NCBI RefSeq assembly: GCF_002855495.1 | Contig: NZ_PKRO01000002.1 | Span: 124,001 to 188,000, forward strand | Length of the DNA: 64,000 bases | Origin: Porphyrobacter sp. TH134 | GTDB taxonomy: Bacteria; Pseudomonadota; Alphaproteobacteria; Sphingomonadales; Sphingomonadaceae | Direction of reading: 5' to 3' | Shown: positions 1-10,111 of the stretch, one piece after another | How positions within the stretch are numbered: position 1 is the first letter of the stretch | Layout of the letters: every line of letters starts with the position of its first letter | Made by a program: the position numbers and the translations under genes | The notes under the pieces: model-generated | The model's input: the letters and a program-made list of their open reading frames with translations, nothing else | What the model was told of the DNA's origin: nothing | The model's database searches: none

Positions 1-1
1 C

Positions 2-823
2 ATCACCTTCGGCTCCGGCCCGACCGCGATCCAGCGTTACAACCAGAACCGCCGCGTGCTGGTGGGCGCTGACCTTGCTGCGGGCGTGCTGAAGGGCGAT
101 GCCCAGACGCAGATCGATGCACTGCCGGTGCTGCAAGACCTGCCTGTCGGCGTCATCCGCGATGTGGTGGGCGAGGAAGAATGGCAGGCCGAGCTGATCG
201 CCAACCTCATCATAGCGATCTTCGCCGGGTTCGGCCTGGTGTTTGCGGTGCTGGTGTTGCTCTACAAGCGGTTGATGAGCCCGCTGGTCAACATGACCTC
301 GCTACTGCTGGCACCGCTGGGCGGCATCCTGCTGATCTGGCTCCTGGGCCAGCCCAATTCGATGCCGGTCTATATCGGGATCCTGCTGCTGCTGGGCATC
401 GTGTCCAAGAACTCGATCCTGCTGATCGACTTTGCGATCGAGGAAATGAACAAGGGCGTGGGCAAGCTCGATGCGATCCTCGATGCCGGGCACAAGCGCG
501 CCCAGCCGATCGTGATGACCACCGTGGCGATGACGGCGGGCATGGTGCCGGTGGCGCTGTCACTGTCGGGTGACGGGGCATGGCGCCAGCCGATGGGCAT
601 CGTGGTGATCGGCGGGTTGGTGCTGTCCACCCTGCTGACGCTGCTGATCGTGCCCGCCGGTTTCAGTCTGGCGGACGGGCTCGAAAAGCGGGTCGGCCCC
701 TGGTTGCGGTCGCGGATGCTGACGTACAAGCCGGGCGATGAACTTGGCGCGGCCGATACCATCCCTGATCGGCCCTATGCGGGCTTCGGCAAATTGCCAC
801 CGGGCCGGGAACCGGCTGAGTAA
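2..823 (+). CDS. RND (AcrB/HAE1-type) efflux pump permease, C-terminal part
   Basis: Only the last 273 residues are inside the window; the reading frame is open to the left edge, so the GTG at 56 is internal. The protein would be the inner-membrane proton-driven subunit of a tripartite drug or solvent efflux pump. The visible part has the end of the porter domain followed by the last transmembrane helices (from about residue 75, LIIAIFAGFGLVFAVLVLL), the family stretch GIVSKNSILLIDFA, and a closing pair of helices ending in TLLIVPAGFSL. These match the C-terminal half of HAE1 transporters. The periplasmic adaptor gene, if present, would lie to the left. The exact substrate cannot be told from this part. 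Confidence 0.9.
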   Translation: MTFGSGPTAIQRYNQNRRVLVGADLAAGVLKGDAQTQIDALPVLQDLPVGVIRDVVGEEEWQAELIANLIIAIFAGFGLVFAVLVLLYKRLMSPLVNMTSLLLAPLGGILLIWLLGQPNSMPVYIGILLLLGIVSKNSILLIDFAIEEMNKGVGKLDAILDAGHKRAQPIVMTTVAMTAGMVPVALSLSGDGAWRQPMGIVVIGGLVLSTLLTLLIVPAGFSLADGLEKRVGPWLRSRMLTYKPGDELGAADTIPDRPYAGFGKLPPGREPAE

Positions 824-873
824 CCCGCGATCAGGGCGTGACTGCGACGCCCTGATCGCGCTAAGGCTACGGC

Positions 874-2163
874 ATGGCGATGCGTTCCCCACGGCCTCTG
901 ACCTTCGGCGGCCAGCCGCTGACGGTTGATCGTGCACGGCGCATGCGCTGGACCGCGACGGGGATGCTCGCCGCCATGGCGCTGGTCTTCATCGCGACCC
1001 ACGGCCTTGTCGCCGCGCACCCCGCCTGGGGCTATGTCAACGCCTTTGCCGAGGCCGCGATGGTCGGCGGTCTGGCTGATTGGTTTGCAGTCACCGCCCT
1101 GTTCCGCCGCCCCCTCGGCCTGCCGATCCCGCACACGGCGATCATCCCCGAAAACAAGGACCGCATCGCCGACACGATGGCGGCCTTCCTGCGCGAAAAC
1201 TTCCTCACCCCCGCCGTGGTGGCGCGCCGCATGGCGGTGATGAATGTCGCCAAGGCGGCAGGCGAATTTCTGGCGGCCTCCCCTGACCGGGGGGGCATCG
1301 ACCAACGCTCCCGGATCACCAGCGGCGCGGCTGAATTGCTGGCCGAAGTGCTCGAAAGCCTGGATCCCGACCGGCTTGGCAATCAGGTGCGATCGGGCCT
1401 TGCGAGCCAGCTTGCGAAACTCGACATCGCCCCGCTGGCGGGCCGGATGATCGAAACCACGATGGCCGACAAACGCCACCAGCCGCTGATCGATGGCTTT
1501 GTGCGCTGGGCCGGGCTGACGCTGGAGGACAACGAGGATACCATCCGCGACATCATCCACCAGCGGGTGGCGGGCGTGCTGCGCTGGGCGGGGATCGACA
1601 AGACGATCTCGTCCAATGTGCTCGACGGGCTGTACAAGCTGCTGGCCGAGGTGCTGGTGAACCCCGATCACCCCTTGCGCGCGAAGATCGAGGAAGGCCT
1701 TGCGAAACTGGGGCAGGACTTGCAGCACGACCCCGAGACACGCGCCAAGGTCGAAGACATGAAGCGCGACCTGATCGCCAACCCGGCCGTTGCCGTCTGG
1801 TGGACCGGCGTGTGGGAACGCATCCGCCGGTCCCTGATCGCCCGCGCGCGCGATCCTGACAGCAGCATGGGCGCGGACATGCGCGGCATGCTCGCCGAAC
1901 TGGGCGGGGCCCTGCAAGCCGACACCCGGCTGCAACTCCAGATCAACCGTTTCGCCCGCCGCACCGCAGTGGGCGTCGCCACCCGCTACGGCGACCAGAT
2001 CGTGCGGCTGGTGTCAGAGACGGTGAAGCGCTGGGACGCCCGCACCATCACCGACCGCGTCGAAGGCGCCGTGGGCCGCGACTTGCAGTTCATCCGCATC
2101 AACGGGACGCTGGTGGGCGGGTTGGTGGGGATGACGCTGCATTTCCTCACCACCGTCATGTAA
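874..2163 (+). CDS. DUF445 family membrane-anchored protein (YjiN-like)
   Basis: A 429-residue protein with an N-terminal hydrophobic segment (about residues 28-47) followed by the DUF445 signature around residues 55-95, where AEAAMVGGLADWFAVTALFR and an IPHTAIIPENK stretch are seen. The rest is a long helical domain, and a final hydrophobic segment lies at the C-terminus (GTLVGGLVGMTLHFL). The family has no established biochemical role; members are inner-membrane anchored. It starts 50 bases after the efflux pump stop on the same strand, so the two could be cotranscribed. AAGG lies about 10 bases before the chosen ATG. Confidence 0.88.
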   Translation: MAMRSPRPLTFGGQPLTVDRARRMRWTATGMLAAMALVFIATHGLVAAHPAWGYVNAFAEAAMVGGLADWFAVTALFRRPLGLPIPHTAIIPENKDRIADTMAAFLRENFLTPAVVARRMAVMNVAKAAGEFLAASPDRGGIDQRSRITSGAAELLAEVLESLDPDRLGNQVRSGLASQLAKLDIAPLAGRMIETTMADKRHQPLIDGFVRWAGLTLEDNEDTIRDIIHQRVAGVLRWAGIDKTISSNVLDGLYKLLAEVLVNPDHPLRAKIEEGLAKLGQDLQHDPETRAKVEDMKRDLIANPAVAVWWTGVWERIRRSLIARARDPDSSMGADMRGMLAELGGALQADTRLQLQINRFARRTAVGVATRYGDQIVRLVSETVKRWDARTITDRVEGAVGRDLQFIRINGTLVGGLVGMTLHFLTTVM

Positions 2164-2175
2164 GGGCGGGGCGCG

Positions 2176-3048
2176 TTACGGCATCTTGTACGTGATCGAC
2201 GTCACATAATAGGACCGCATCGGCTTGCCCGAAGCGTCCAGCGCGGGCTCGAACCGGGCTTCCTGCATCAGATCGCAGGCCGGGCTTTCCAGTTTCTTGG
2301 TGGTCGTCGCCTTCAACACCACACAGCTTTCCACCGCGCCCGCCTCGTTCACGATAACCCGCAGCCGCGTGATCCCCTGCTCGCCGATGGCGCTCGCGCT
2401 GCGCGGATAGCGGGCCATGATCTTGCGGACCACGTCCTGCCCATTTGTCCATTGCGGCAGCCGCTGCGCTGTCTTGTGCTGCTCGGCATCAAGCCCCCAA
2501 GCGGTCAGCAGGCCCGCCGTGCACTGGTTGAGAACCTCGAAGGCCTTGCCCAGCGACCCGGTATCAAAGCGGACTTCCTGCCCGCGCTGACGGAACGAGA
2601 GATATTCCACGCCCGCCGCATAGCGCGTGTCGAGCGCGGGGAGGCCGCCCGCCCCAGCCGTTTGCTCCGGCTCGGCTTGGCCATAGGCCAGATTGATGCC
2701 GGAATAGACGAGCGCGTCGCCGATCCCCTCGACATCCCCCTTGAATGGCCGGGTTTCAAGCGGGGGGCGCCCTTCGGCAGTGTGCAGCGCCGTGGCTGCG
2801 CCATTGTTGAAACGGTTGAAGGATTTGCCCGCTGCCGTCAGGCCAGCGCCGGGGGCGGGCCAGTATTGCTCGAAAAACAGCAAGTGCCGGTCTTCACCCT
2901 CGCCGAAATACCCCGCCAGCCTGCACCGGTCCTCGCCGAAATCGGCATTCCACGGGCTGCTGGGCTTGAGCGTGACGACATCGGCCTGCGCAGGGGCGGC
3001 GGCGGCGAGGACGGACAGGGCAGTGAGGGAAATCAGGGTGCGACGCAT
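2176..3048 (-). CDS. Secreted protein with C-terminal TonB-like domain
   Basis: A 290-residue protein with a cleavable signal peptide (MRRTLISLTALSVLAAAAPAQA, cut after about residue 22). The last 90 residues resemble the TonB C-terminal fold: a GITRLRVIVNEAGAVESC strand, an EARFEPALD stretch and a terminal YYVTSITYKMP strand. The middle part has no family I recognise. There is no transmembrane anchor or proline-rich spacer, so this is not a classical energy-transducing TonB and is more likely a periplasmic protein using the same fold. It converges with the DUF445 gene (12 bases between stops). The etfBA terminator lies immediately upstream of its start. Confidence 0.7.
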   Translation of the reverse strand: MRRTLISLTALSVLAAAAPAQADVVTLKPSSPWNADFGEDRCRLAGYFGEGEDRHLLFFEQYWPAPGAGLTAAGKSFNRFNNGAATALHTAEGRPPLETRPFKGDVEGIGDALVYSGINLAYGQAEPEQTAGAGGLPALDTRYAAGVEYLSFRQRGQEVRFDTGSLGKAFEVLNQCTAGLLTAWGLDAEQHKTAQRLPQWTNGQDVVRKIMARYPRSASAIGEQGITRLRVIVNEAGAVESCVVLKATTTKKLESPACDLMQEARFEPALDASGKPMRSYYVTSITYKMP

Positions 3049-3049
3049 A

Positions 3050-3091
3050 AAAAACCTCCGACAATCCCGAGAGACTGTCGGAGGTTTTTTG
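3050..3091 (-). terminator. Rho-independent terminator after etfA
   Basis: A perfect 9-bp stem (CCTCCGACA at 3055-3063 with TGTCGGAGG at 3076-3084) is flanked by an A run on the left and six T on the right, so it can act on either strand. It sits 29 bases past the etfA stop and ends leftward transcription of etfBA. It almost touches the start of the next leftward gene, which must therefore have a promoter within or very near the hairpin. Confidence 0.85.
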
Positions 3092-3119
3092 CAGAATAAA
3101 GTCTCTTGCGATGAAGCGT

Positions 3120-4049
3120 TTACAGCGCGTCGGTCAACTCTGGCACCGCGGTGTAAAGGTCCGCGACCAGGCCGATATCGGCGACCTGGAAGATCGGGGC
3201 GTCCTCGTCCTTGTTGATGGCGATGATGACCTTGGAGTCCTTCATCCCGGCCAAGTGCTGGATCGCGCCCGAAATGCCGATGGCAAAATAGAACTCGGGG
3301 GCGACGATCTTGCCGGTCTGGCCGACCTGATAGTCATTGGGCACATAGCCCGCATCGACCGCCGCACGGCTCGCGCCGATGGCGGCGCCGAGCTTGTCGG
3401 CGAGCGGGGTGATGGTGGCATCGAAGGTTTCCGCGTCCTTCAGCGCACGGCCACCCGAGACGATGATCTTGGCGCTGGTCAGTTCGGGACGCTCGCTCTT
3501 GGCGATTTCCGAGCTGACGAAGCTGGAGGTGCCCGCATCGCCCGCGCCGCTCACGGCTTCGACGGTGCCCGAGCCGCCTTCCGTGGCCGCCTTTTCAAAG
3601 GCGGTGCCGCGCACGGTGATCACCAGCTTGGCATCGGTCGATTCGACGGTGGCGATGGCGTTGCCGGCATAGATCGGGCGGGTGAAGGTCTTGGGGCCTT
3701 CGACCGACAGGATCTCGCTGACCTGCATCACGTCGAGGTGTGCGGCAACGCGCGGGGCGACGTTCTTGCCCTGCGTGGTGGCAGCGGCGAGGAAGGCGTC
3801 GTGATCGGCCATCAGCGCGGCCGCGAGCGGGGCGACGTTTTCGGCCAACCCGTTGGCATAGGCCGCATCATCCGCAACGTGGACCTTGGCAACGCCGGCG
3901 ATCTTGGCGGCAGCCTCGGCGACCGAGCCGCAGTTGTGGCCGGCGACCAGCAGGTGCACTTCGCCCAGCTTCGACGCGGCGGTCACCACGGCCAGCGTGG
4001 CATCCTGCACCTTGGTGTTGTCATGTTCGACGAGAACCAGAGTCTTCAT
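3120..4049 (-). CDS. etfA: Electron transfer flavoprotein alpha subunit
   Basis: A 309-residue protein of the usual length for EtfA. Together with EtfB it forms the soluble FAD heterodimer that takes electrons from acyl-CoA and related dehydrogenases and passes them to ETF:ubiquinone oxidoreductase. The N-terminal domain starts [10 protein letters not shown]. The C-terminal FAD domain carries the family stretches [33 protein letters not shown], and [22 protein letters not shown]. It follows etfB by 28 bases and is clearly in the same transcript, closed by the terminator at 3050-3091. Confidence 0.97.
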   Translation of the reverse strand: MKTLVLVEHDNTKVQDATLAVVTAASKLGEVHLLVAGHNCGSVAEAAAKIAGVAKVHVADDAAYANGLAENVAPLAAALMADHDAFLAAATTQGKNVAPRVAAHLDVMQVSEILSVEGPKTFTRPIYAGNAIATVESTDAKLVITVRGTAFEKAATEGGSGTVEAVSGAGDAGTSSFVSSEIAKSERPELTSAKIIVSGGRALKDAETFDATITPLADKLGAAIGASRAAVDAGYVPNDYQVGQTGKIVAPEFYFAIGISGAIQHLAGMKDSKVIIAINKDEDAPIFQVADIGLVADLYTAVPELTDAL

Positions 4050-4077
4050 CTCAATATCCCTTCAAATACCGGGGGGC

Positions 4078-4824
4078 TCAGGCGATGCCGAGCGCCTTGA
4101 CCTTTTCGACCAACGCGGCGACGTCGGCGACCTTTTCGCCCGCCTGACGCACCGGCGGCTCGGCGACCTTGAGGGTCTTGAGGCGCGGGGTCAGATCGAC
4201 GCCGTAATCGGCGGCAGTCTTGACGCTGAGCGGCTTTTGCTTGGCCTTCATGATGTTGGGCAGCGAGGCATAACGCGGCTCGTTGAGGCGCAGGTCGGTG
4301 GTAACGATCGCGGGCAGGGCGAGCTTCACGGTCTGCAAGCCGCCATCGACTTCGCGCTTCACCACGACCGAATCGCCTTCAACAGCGACGGTGTTGGCGA
4401 AGGTGCCCTGCGGACGGCCCATCAGCGCGGCAAGCATCTGGCCGGTCTGGTTCGAATCGTCCGAGATCGACTGCTTGCCGAGGATGACGAGGCCGGGGGC
4501 TTCTTCATCGGCAATCGCGTTGAGCAGCTTGGCGACTGCGAGCGGCTCCACGTCTTCATCGGTTTCGATCAGGATCGCCCGGTCGGCGCCCATCGCAAGC
4601 GCGGTGCGGAGCGTTTCCTGCGCCTTGGCCGGGCCGACGCTGACAGCGACGATTTCAGTGGCCGCGCCCTTTTCCTTGAGGCGGATGGCTTCTTCCACCG
4701 CGATCTCGTCGAACGGGTTCATGCTCATCTTGACGTTGGCAAGATCAACGCCCGTGCCGTCGGATTTGACCCGTGGCTTGACGTTATAATCGATCACCCG
4801 CTTGACGGGGACGAGGATCTTCAT
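4078..4824 (-). CDS. etfB: Electron transfer flavoprotein beta subunit
   Basis: A 248-residue EtfB, the AMP-binding partner of EtfA in the ETF heterodimer. It begins [19 protein letters not shown] and carries the EtfB signature region with [11 protein letters not shown] and [21 protein letters not shown] placed the start at the second possible ATG because GAGGAAGG lies 9 bases before it and the extra seven upstream residues are not part of the family. It is the first gene of etfBA. The promoter and a palindromic operator lie 65-100 bases upstream. Confidence 0.97.
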   Translation of the reverse strand: MKILVPVKRVIDYNVKPRVKSDGTGVDLANVKMSMNPFDEIAVEEAIRLKEKGAATEIVAVSVGPAKAQETLRTALAMGADRAILIETDEDVEPLAVAKLLNAIADEEAPGLVILGKQSISDDSNQTGQMLAALMGRPQGTFANTVAVEGDSVVVKREVDGGLQTVKLALPAIVTTDLRLNEPRYASLPNIMKAKQKPLSVKTAADYGVDLTPRLKTLKVAEPPVRQAGEKVADVAALVEKVKALGIA

Positions 4825-4888
4825 GGGGTTTGTCCTTCCTCTCAATAAATCACTAGCCGAGATACGCTAGTCCGTCGGCCTTGGTTGC

Positions 4889-4920
4889 GCACCTAGCTTG
4901 CGTTTACGTAAACGTCAAGC
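4889..4920 (-). promoter_or_regulatory. Promoter with palindromic operator upstream of etfBA
   Basis: On the minus strand a TTGACG -35 box (4917-4912) is followed after 17 bases by TAGGTG as a possible -10 box (4894-4889). The perfect 14-bp palindrome CGTTTACGTAAACG (4901-4914) fills the spacer and is extended by flanking GCTTG/CAAGC arms. An operator between -35 and -10 is the arrangement used by MerR-family regulators. The TTTACGTAAA core resembles sites of the MerR-type regulator LiuR of branched-chain amino acid breakdown, which would fit ETF genes. The regulator identity is an inference from memory of the motif. Confidence 0.6.
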
Positions 4921-4952
4921 AAAGCGAGAAAGAATGAACCACAGCGGACGGA

Positions 4953-5528
4953 TCATAACGTCGGCCAGTATATCGCGCATTGCCGACCTGCTTCATCGGG
5001 AATGCCTTCGGCCAAATCCTCGTTCAACGCGTCCATTGCCAAGGCCTCTTCGAGGGTCGGCCATGGACGAGGCTCCAGACTTTCTCCGACCGCTGGCTTG
5101 TCGATCCCGAGTGGGATGGTGAACTCGTGGTTCACGCGATCGCCTCCTCGCAATCCAGATCGCTCAACACACTGTTTCGTGTCCAGAAATACGTGTTTGT
5201 TCCACGTTTTGTAGGCTCCGGCTTTCCATCGCCTCGCGATCTCTAAGAGCATCTCGTAGATTTCAGGTTCGAAGTACTTTCCTTCGTCGCGGCGCTTCAG
5301 TGCATCATCTGTGTAATAATCCGGCTGGGCCAACCAGAAGATGTGCTGGGCAGTACCAGCGTCGCAGGCATCCTGGGATATGATCCAGCGGGGACTATGG
5401 GATCCGTGGTCCCAGTTGAGATTCATAACCAAGCGATGCCAGTCGTCCGGACCCCTTTCGGCTAGCCATTCAAGCGTCTTCTCTCGAAGACATGAATAGT
5501 AGGCGCTGTAATCCGGCACGACTGGCAT
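4953..5528 (-). CDS. DUF4274 domain protein
   Basis: A 191-residue protein starting 11 bases after the sucC stop, with AGGA about 12 bases before the ATG at 5528. Residues about 13-75 match my memory of DUF4274: a [13 protein letters not shown] stretch, then [20 protein letters not shown] with the conserved cysteine-aspartate and the FWLAQP motif. The function of this family is unknown; members are often found in polymorphic-toxin or solitary contexts. The base composition is lower in GC than sucC and etfB around it, suggesting insertion between two core genes. Longer open frames reading through sucC in this frame are not coding. Confidence 0.65.
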   Translation of the reverse strand: MPVVPDYSAYYSCLREKTLEWLAERGPDDWHRLVMNLNWDHGSHSPRWIISQDACDAGTAQHIFWLAQPDYYTDDALKRRDEGKYFEPEIYEMLLEIARRWKAGAYKTWNKHVFLDTKQCVERSGLRGGDRVNHEFTIPLGIDKPAVGESLEPRPWPTLEEALAMDALNEDLAEGIPDEAGRQCAIYWPTL

Positions 5529-5539
5529 TTGTTTAAATC

Positions 5540-6739
<1,200 letters not shown>

Positions 6740-6852
6740 TGCGTATCGATCCCTTCAATGCATTCCTGGGGAGAGGTTCGTCCACGCGGGGCCTAAGCAC
6801 GGATCGACCCTCTTGAAAAGTGCTTGCGGCACGGCCAACACGGATGGCTCTC

Positions 6853-7629
6853 ATGATTGACAGGTCGCACCTTGAAGCAATCGTCCGCGAGGCGGGCAGG
6901 ATCGCCCATTCGCGCTGGCCGGGGTCAGGGCATGATCTGCACAGCTGGGACAAGACCCCCGGCAATCCGGTGAGCGAAGCCGATCTGGAGGTCGACCGGT
7001 TCCTGAAGCGCGAGCTGGGGCGATTGCTGCCATCGGCGGCGTGGCTGTCCGAGGAAACCGCCGATGACAAGGTGCGCACGCAGAGCGGGCTGATCTGGCT
7101 GGTCGATCCGATTGACGGCACCCGCGATTTCGTGGCCGGACGGCCGGGCTGGGCGGTATCGGTGGCGCTGGTGAGTGCGGGACGTCCGCTCATCGGGATG
7201 CTGGCGGCGCCGGCCCGCGGCGAGGAGTGGGTGGCGGTTGCGGGGCAGGGGGCGACACTGAACGGCGCGCCCATTCGCGCCAGCCAACGGACCGAATTTG
7301 CTGGCGCACGGGTTCCCACCCACGCCTTGCCCAAGGATGACAGCGATCTGGTCGCGGTCGATCAGCCCAATTCCATCGCCCTGCGCATCGCGATGGTGGC
7401 GGCCGACAGGGCCGATCTGGTGGCGACCCTGCGCTGGGGATACGAATGGGACATCGCCGCCGCCACGCTGATCGCGCGTGAGGCCGGGGCGGAAGTGACC
7501 GATGCGTTTGGCGGGCCGCTGGCCTACAACAAGCACGACCCGCGCGATTTCGGGTTGCTGGTGTGCTCGCCCGCAATCCACGCGGCAGCGGTGGAGCGGC
7601 TTGCGCAGCGGGCCGCAGCGCTGCGCTGA
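6853..7629 (+). CDS. cysQ: Inositol monophosphatase family protein, CysQ-like 3'(2'),5'-bisphosphate nucleotidase
   Basis: A 258-residue metal-dependent sugar/nucleotide phosphatase. CysQ enzymes remove phosphate from PAP made during sulfate assimilation. The family motifs are all present: NPVSEADLEVD near residue 38, the metal-binding WLSEET, WLVDPIDGTRDF near residue 86 and the C-terminal YEWDIAAATLIAREAG. I chose the ATG at 6853 over in-frame upstream starts (TTG 6820, ATG 6844) because homology begins just after it; spacing to a GGATGG stretch is plausible. It is divergent from sucC. Assignment to CysQ rather than another member of the superfamily is likely but not proven. Confidence 0.8.
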   Translation: MIDRSHLEAIVREAGRIAHSRWPGSGHDLHSWDKTPGNPVSEADLEVDRFLKRELGRLLPSAAWLSEETADDKVRTQSGLIWLVDPIDGTRDFVAGRPGWAVSVALVSAGRPLIGMLAAPARGEEWVAVAGQGATLNGAPIRASQRTEFAGARVPTHALPKDDSDLVAVDQPNSIALRIAMVAADRADLVATLRWGYEWDIAAATLIAREAGAEVTDAFGGPLAYNKHDPRDFGLLVCSPAIHAAAVERLAQRAAALR

Positions 7630-7659
7630 TCAGCATAGCCTGGCAAGACAGAACGCAAA

Positions 7660-7784
7660 CGGGCCGCCCCTAAGGGCGGCCCGCAAGGCCGGAGTCGAAG
7701 CCGAAGGCGCAGACGTGCTGAGCACACCTGCACGGCCGCTCGCAGCGACCGAGGATCGGGAGCGCCGAGGCGCCCCCGAAAACC
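7660..7784 (-). repeat. Hairpin-rich 3' intergenic repeat, copy A
   Basis: Read on the minus strand this begins right after the stop of the OmpA-like lipoprotein with a GC hairpin (GGGCGCC TCGGCGCTCCC), then TCCTCGGT, a second imperfect hairpin with GTGCAGGTG, and finally a perfect 9-bp hairpin GGGCCGCCC/GGGCGGCCC (7661-7682). The order and the TCCTCGGT block match the copies at 50,010 and 53,983. No T run follows the last hairpin, so it is not an obvious intrinsic terminator. Confidence 0.55.
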
Positions 7785-8480
7785 TTAATTCCCGCGTGCC
7801 GCGTTCACATCGTCCTGGCTGATCGGGGTGATCTTGATTTCGACCCGGCGGTTCAGCGGCTCGTTGACATTGTCGCCGGTCTTGACGCGCAGATAGTCAT
7901 ACTGCTCGCCAAAGCCCTGGGTCGCCATGCGCGACCGTGCCACGCCGCGGGCTGCCAGATAATCGGCGACCGCCTGGGCGCGCTGTTCGGACAGGCGCTG
8001 GTTGGTGGCCGGCGATCCGGTGGTGTCGGTGAAGCCGTAGACGTCGATCAGGCTGTTGGGATAGCGGATCATGCTTTCCGCCACGTTGTTGAGCGTGTCG
8101 AGAAAGCCCGGATTGATCGCCGCCGAACCCGTGGCGAAGGTCACGCCATCGGGCAGACGCACCAGAATGGCGTCCTGATCGCCGATTTCTTCGACATCGA
8201 CGCCGGTCCCGGCAGTCTGTTCCTTCAATTCCCTGATCTGGTCATCATACTGCTTGCCCAGCACTGCGCCGGCCGAACCGCCGATGCCGGCGCCGATGAT
8301 GCGTCCGGTGTCGCCGCCAATGACGCCGCCCAGCAGATAGCCGAGCGTCCCACCAAGGCCGGTGCCAATTGCCGTGCGCGAGACTTTCTTCTCGCCGGTG
8401 TTGGGATCGGTCACGCAGGCGGTTGTGCCCAGCAGTGCCAGTGCGGCGGTGCCCGCCATCAAAATCCGTGAAATGGTCAT
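7785..8480 (-). CDS. OmpA family lipoprotein with glycine-zipper segment
   Basis: A 231-residue outer-membrane protein. The start at 8480 gives a lipoprotein signal (MTISRILMAGTAALALLGTTAC) and has CAGGGAG upstream; the longer frame adds non-family residues. After the lipidated cysteine (about residue 22) comes a glycine-zipper region (GTGLGGTLGYLLGGVIGGDT) of the kind seen in YMGG/Rick_17kDa_Anti families, then a C-terminal OmpA domain with YGFTDTTGSPATNQRLSEQRAQ and the peptidoglycan-binding NRRVEIKITP. It probably tethers the outer membrane to peptidoglycan. The lipobox has Thr at -3, which is slightly unusual. Confidence 0.88.
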   Translation of the reverse strand: MTISRILMAGTAALALLGTTACVTDPNTGEKKVSRTAIGTGLGGTLGYLLGGVIGGDTGRIIGAGIGGSAGAVLGKQYDDQIRELKEQTAGTGVDVEEIGDQDAILVRLPDGVTFATGSAAINPGFLDTLNNVAESMIRYPNSLIDVYGFTDTTGSPATNQRLSEQRAQAVADYLAARGVARSRMATQGFGEQYDYLRVKTGDNVNEPLNRRVEIKITPISQDDVNAARGN

Positions 8481-8675
8481 GTCTGAACTCCCTGAATATC
8501 TCGCCACTGATAGCATGACACCCCCTCTGGCGATAAGGAAAATGGCGCGATGCGAATTGGCCATGGCGTGCGTCACCTTCACCACTCATGAACGCAAAGT
8601 CGCGCGCGGCGGCATATGTTCCATCGCCAAAGCGTTTGGCTGGCAAGGCACCGCGATTGTGCTAGCGAGGGCGCT

Positions 8676-9980
8676 ATGGCTCCATTTCCTGTCACTGACC
8701 TGCTGATCATTATCCTGCTGGTCGTTATCAATGGCGTGTTTGCGATGTCCGAACTGGCCATCGTTTCAGCCAAGACCAATACGCTGGAGGCCAAGGCCGA
8801 CGCCGGATCGAAAAGCGCGCGCATCGCCATCGCGCTGGCAGAACACCCGGGCAAATTCCTGTCGACCGTCCAGATCGGCATTACCCTGATCGGCATTGTC
8901 GCGGGCGCCTATTCCGGGTCGAGCCTTGGCGGGCCGGTGGGTGAGCGTCTGGCGATGCTGGGGCTGCCGCTCGAATATGCTGATGAGGCGGGCTTTGCGG
9001 TGGTGATCGCGCTGACCACCTATCTCAGTGTGGTGGTGGGCGAGCTGGTGCCCAAGCAGCTGGCGCTGCGCAATGCCGTGCCGCTGGCGCTGATCATGGC
9101 GCGGCCGATGGCGTTTCTGTCGCGCGCGGCGGCGCCGCTGGTGTGGCTGCTCGATTCAAGCTCGGCGTCGATCATTCGGTTGTTCGGCATCCGCCGGACA
9201 GACGAAGCCTCGGTCACCGCCGAAGAACTCCAGATGATCTTTGCCGAAGCGACCCGGTCGGGCGTGATCGAGGACGAACAGCGCCAGATCCTGACCGGAG
9301 TCGTCCGCCTTGCCGAACGCCCGGTGCGCGAGATGATGACGCCGCGCACCGATATCGACTGGATCGAGGCGGATGCCGATGCGGACGAAATCCGCGAGAC
9401 GATCAACGAAACCTCGCATTCGCTGCTGCCGGTGGCCGAAGGTTCGCCCGATACGATCCTTGGTGTGGTCAAGGTGCGCGATGTGCTCGCCGCATTGGTG
9501 GCAGGAGAGCCGGTGTCGATCCGGGGCATGATGCGCCGGGTTGAGGTGGTGCCCGATCAGCTGGATGCGATGGACGCGCTGCGGGTGCTGCAATCCGCCG
9601 AAGTGGCCATGGCGGCCGTCACTGACGAATACGGCCATTTCGAAGGCATCGTCACGCCGGTCGATCTGCTCACCGCGATCGTCGGCAATTTCGCCAGCGA
9701 CAGCGATGATGGCGACCTGCCCTCGGTGGTCGAGCGCGAGGACGGATCGCTGCTGGTGTCAGGCTCGCTTTCGGCTGACGCCTTGGCTGACCGGCTGGGT
9801 CTTGATTACGGCGAAGACCGCGAATTCGGCACGGCAGCGGGCTATGCGCTGTCAGTGATGAAGAAGCTGCCGGGCGAGGGCGAGCACTTCACCGATCAGG
9901 GCTGGCGCTTTGAAGTGGTCGACATGGATGGCCGCCGGATCGACAAGCTGCTGGTGAGCAAGGTCGCCGACGGGGATTAA
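8676..9980 (+). CDS. CNNM/HlyC-CorC family transporter (DUF21 and CBS domains)
   Basis: A 434-residue membrane protein. Residues 1-180 are the four-helix DUF21 (CNNM) domain with NGVFAMSELAIVSAKTN and QIGITLIGIVAGAYSG. Two CBS motifs follow (PVREMMTPRTDIDWIEADAD and the ILGVVKVRDVLAALV region), then a CorC_HlyC C-terminal domain with DEYGHFEGIVTPVDLLTAIVG. Such proteins are linked to magnesium or cobalt efflux. The start at 8676 follows GCGAGG; the upstream in-frame ATG at 8616 adds a non-family N-terminus. It is divergent from the OmpA lipoprotein. Confidence 0.9.
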   Translation: MAPFPVTDLLIIILLVVINGVFAMSELAIVSAKTNTLEAKADAGSKSARIAIALAEHPGKFLSTVQIGITLIGIVAGAYSGSSLGGPVGERLAMLGLPLEYADEAGFAVVIALTTYLSVVVGELVPKQLALRNAVPLALIMARPMAFLSRAAAPLVWLLDSSSASIIRLFGIRRTDEASVTAEELQMIFAEATRSGVIEDEQRQILTGVVRLAERPVREMMTPRTDIDWIEADADADEIRETINETSHSLLPVAEGSPDTILGVVKVRDVLAALVAGEPVSIRGMMRRVEVVPDQLDAMDALRVLQSAEVAMAAVTDEYGHFEGIVTPVDLLTAIVGNFASDSDDGDLPSVVEREDGSLLVSGSLSADALADRLGLDYGEDREFGTAAGYALSVMKKLPGEGEHFTDQGWRFEVVDMDGRRIDKLLVSKVADGD

Positions 9981-9984
9981 AGGC

Positions 9985-10110
9985 TTCCCGCCCGCTCACA
10001 GACTGCGCAGGTATCGGTCGCACAGCGACCGCAAGCGCGACCGCGCGCCGCGGCCTATGCCGCGAAAGCCAAGGCGGACGGACGTCCGCCGCCCGGCGTT
10101 TGAGGATCAA
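9985..10110 (-). repeat. Hairpin-rich 3' intergenic repeat, copy B
   Basis: It fills the gap between two convergent genes. On the minus strand it begins just after the BamF-like gene with a hairpin around GGCGGACGTCCGTCCGCC, then contains the core GCGGTCGCGCTTGCGGTCGC (at 10,043-10,024) that is shared with the copies at 18,664 and 53,983. It is followed by ACCTGCG, also shared. Confidence 0.6.
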
Positions 10111-10111
10111 A

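Noticed and set aside
775..1935. Long open frame antisense to the DUF445 gene
   Set aside because: It mirrors codon bias of the real gene in GC-rich DNA and has no family pattern; the same applies to many long antisense frames (for example inside polA, ileS and the DUF305 gene).
7661..7682. Hairpin GGGCCGCCC/GGGCGGCCC as an intrinsic terminator for the phosphatase gene
   Set aside because: No T run follows on either strand; it fits better as part of the dispersed repeat.
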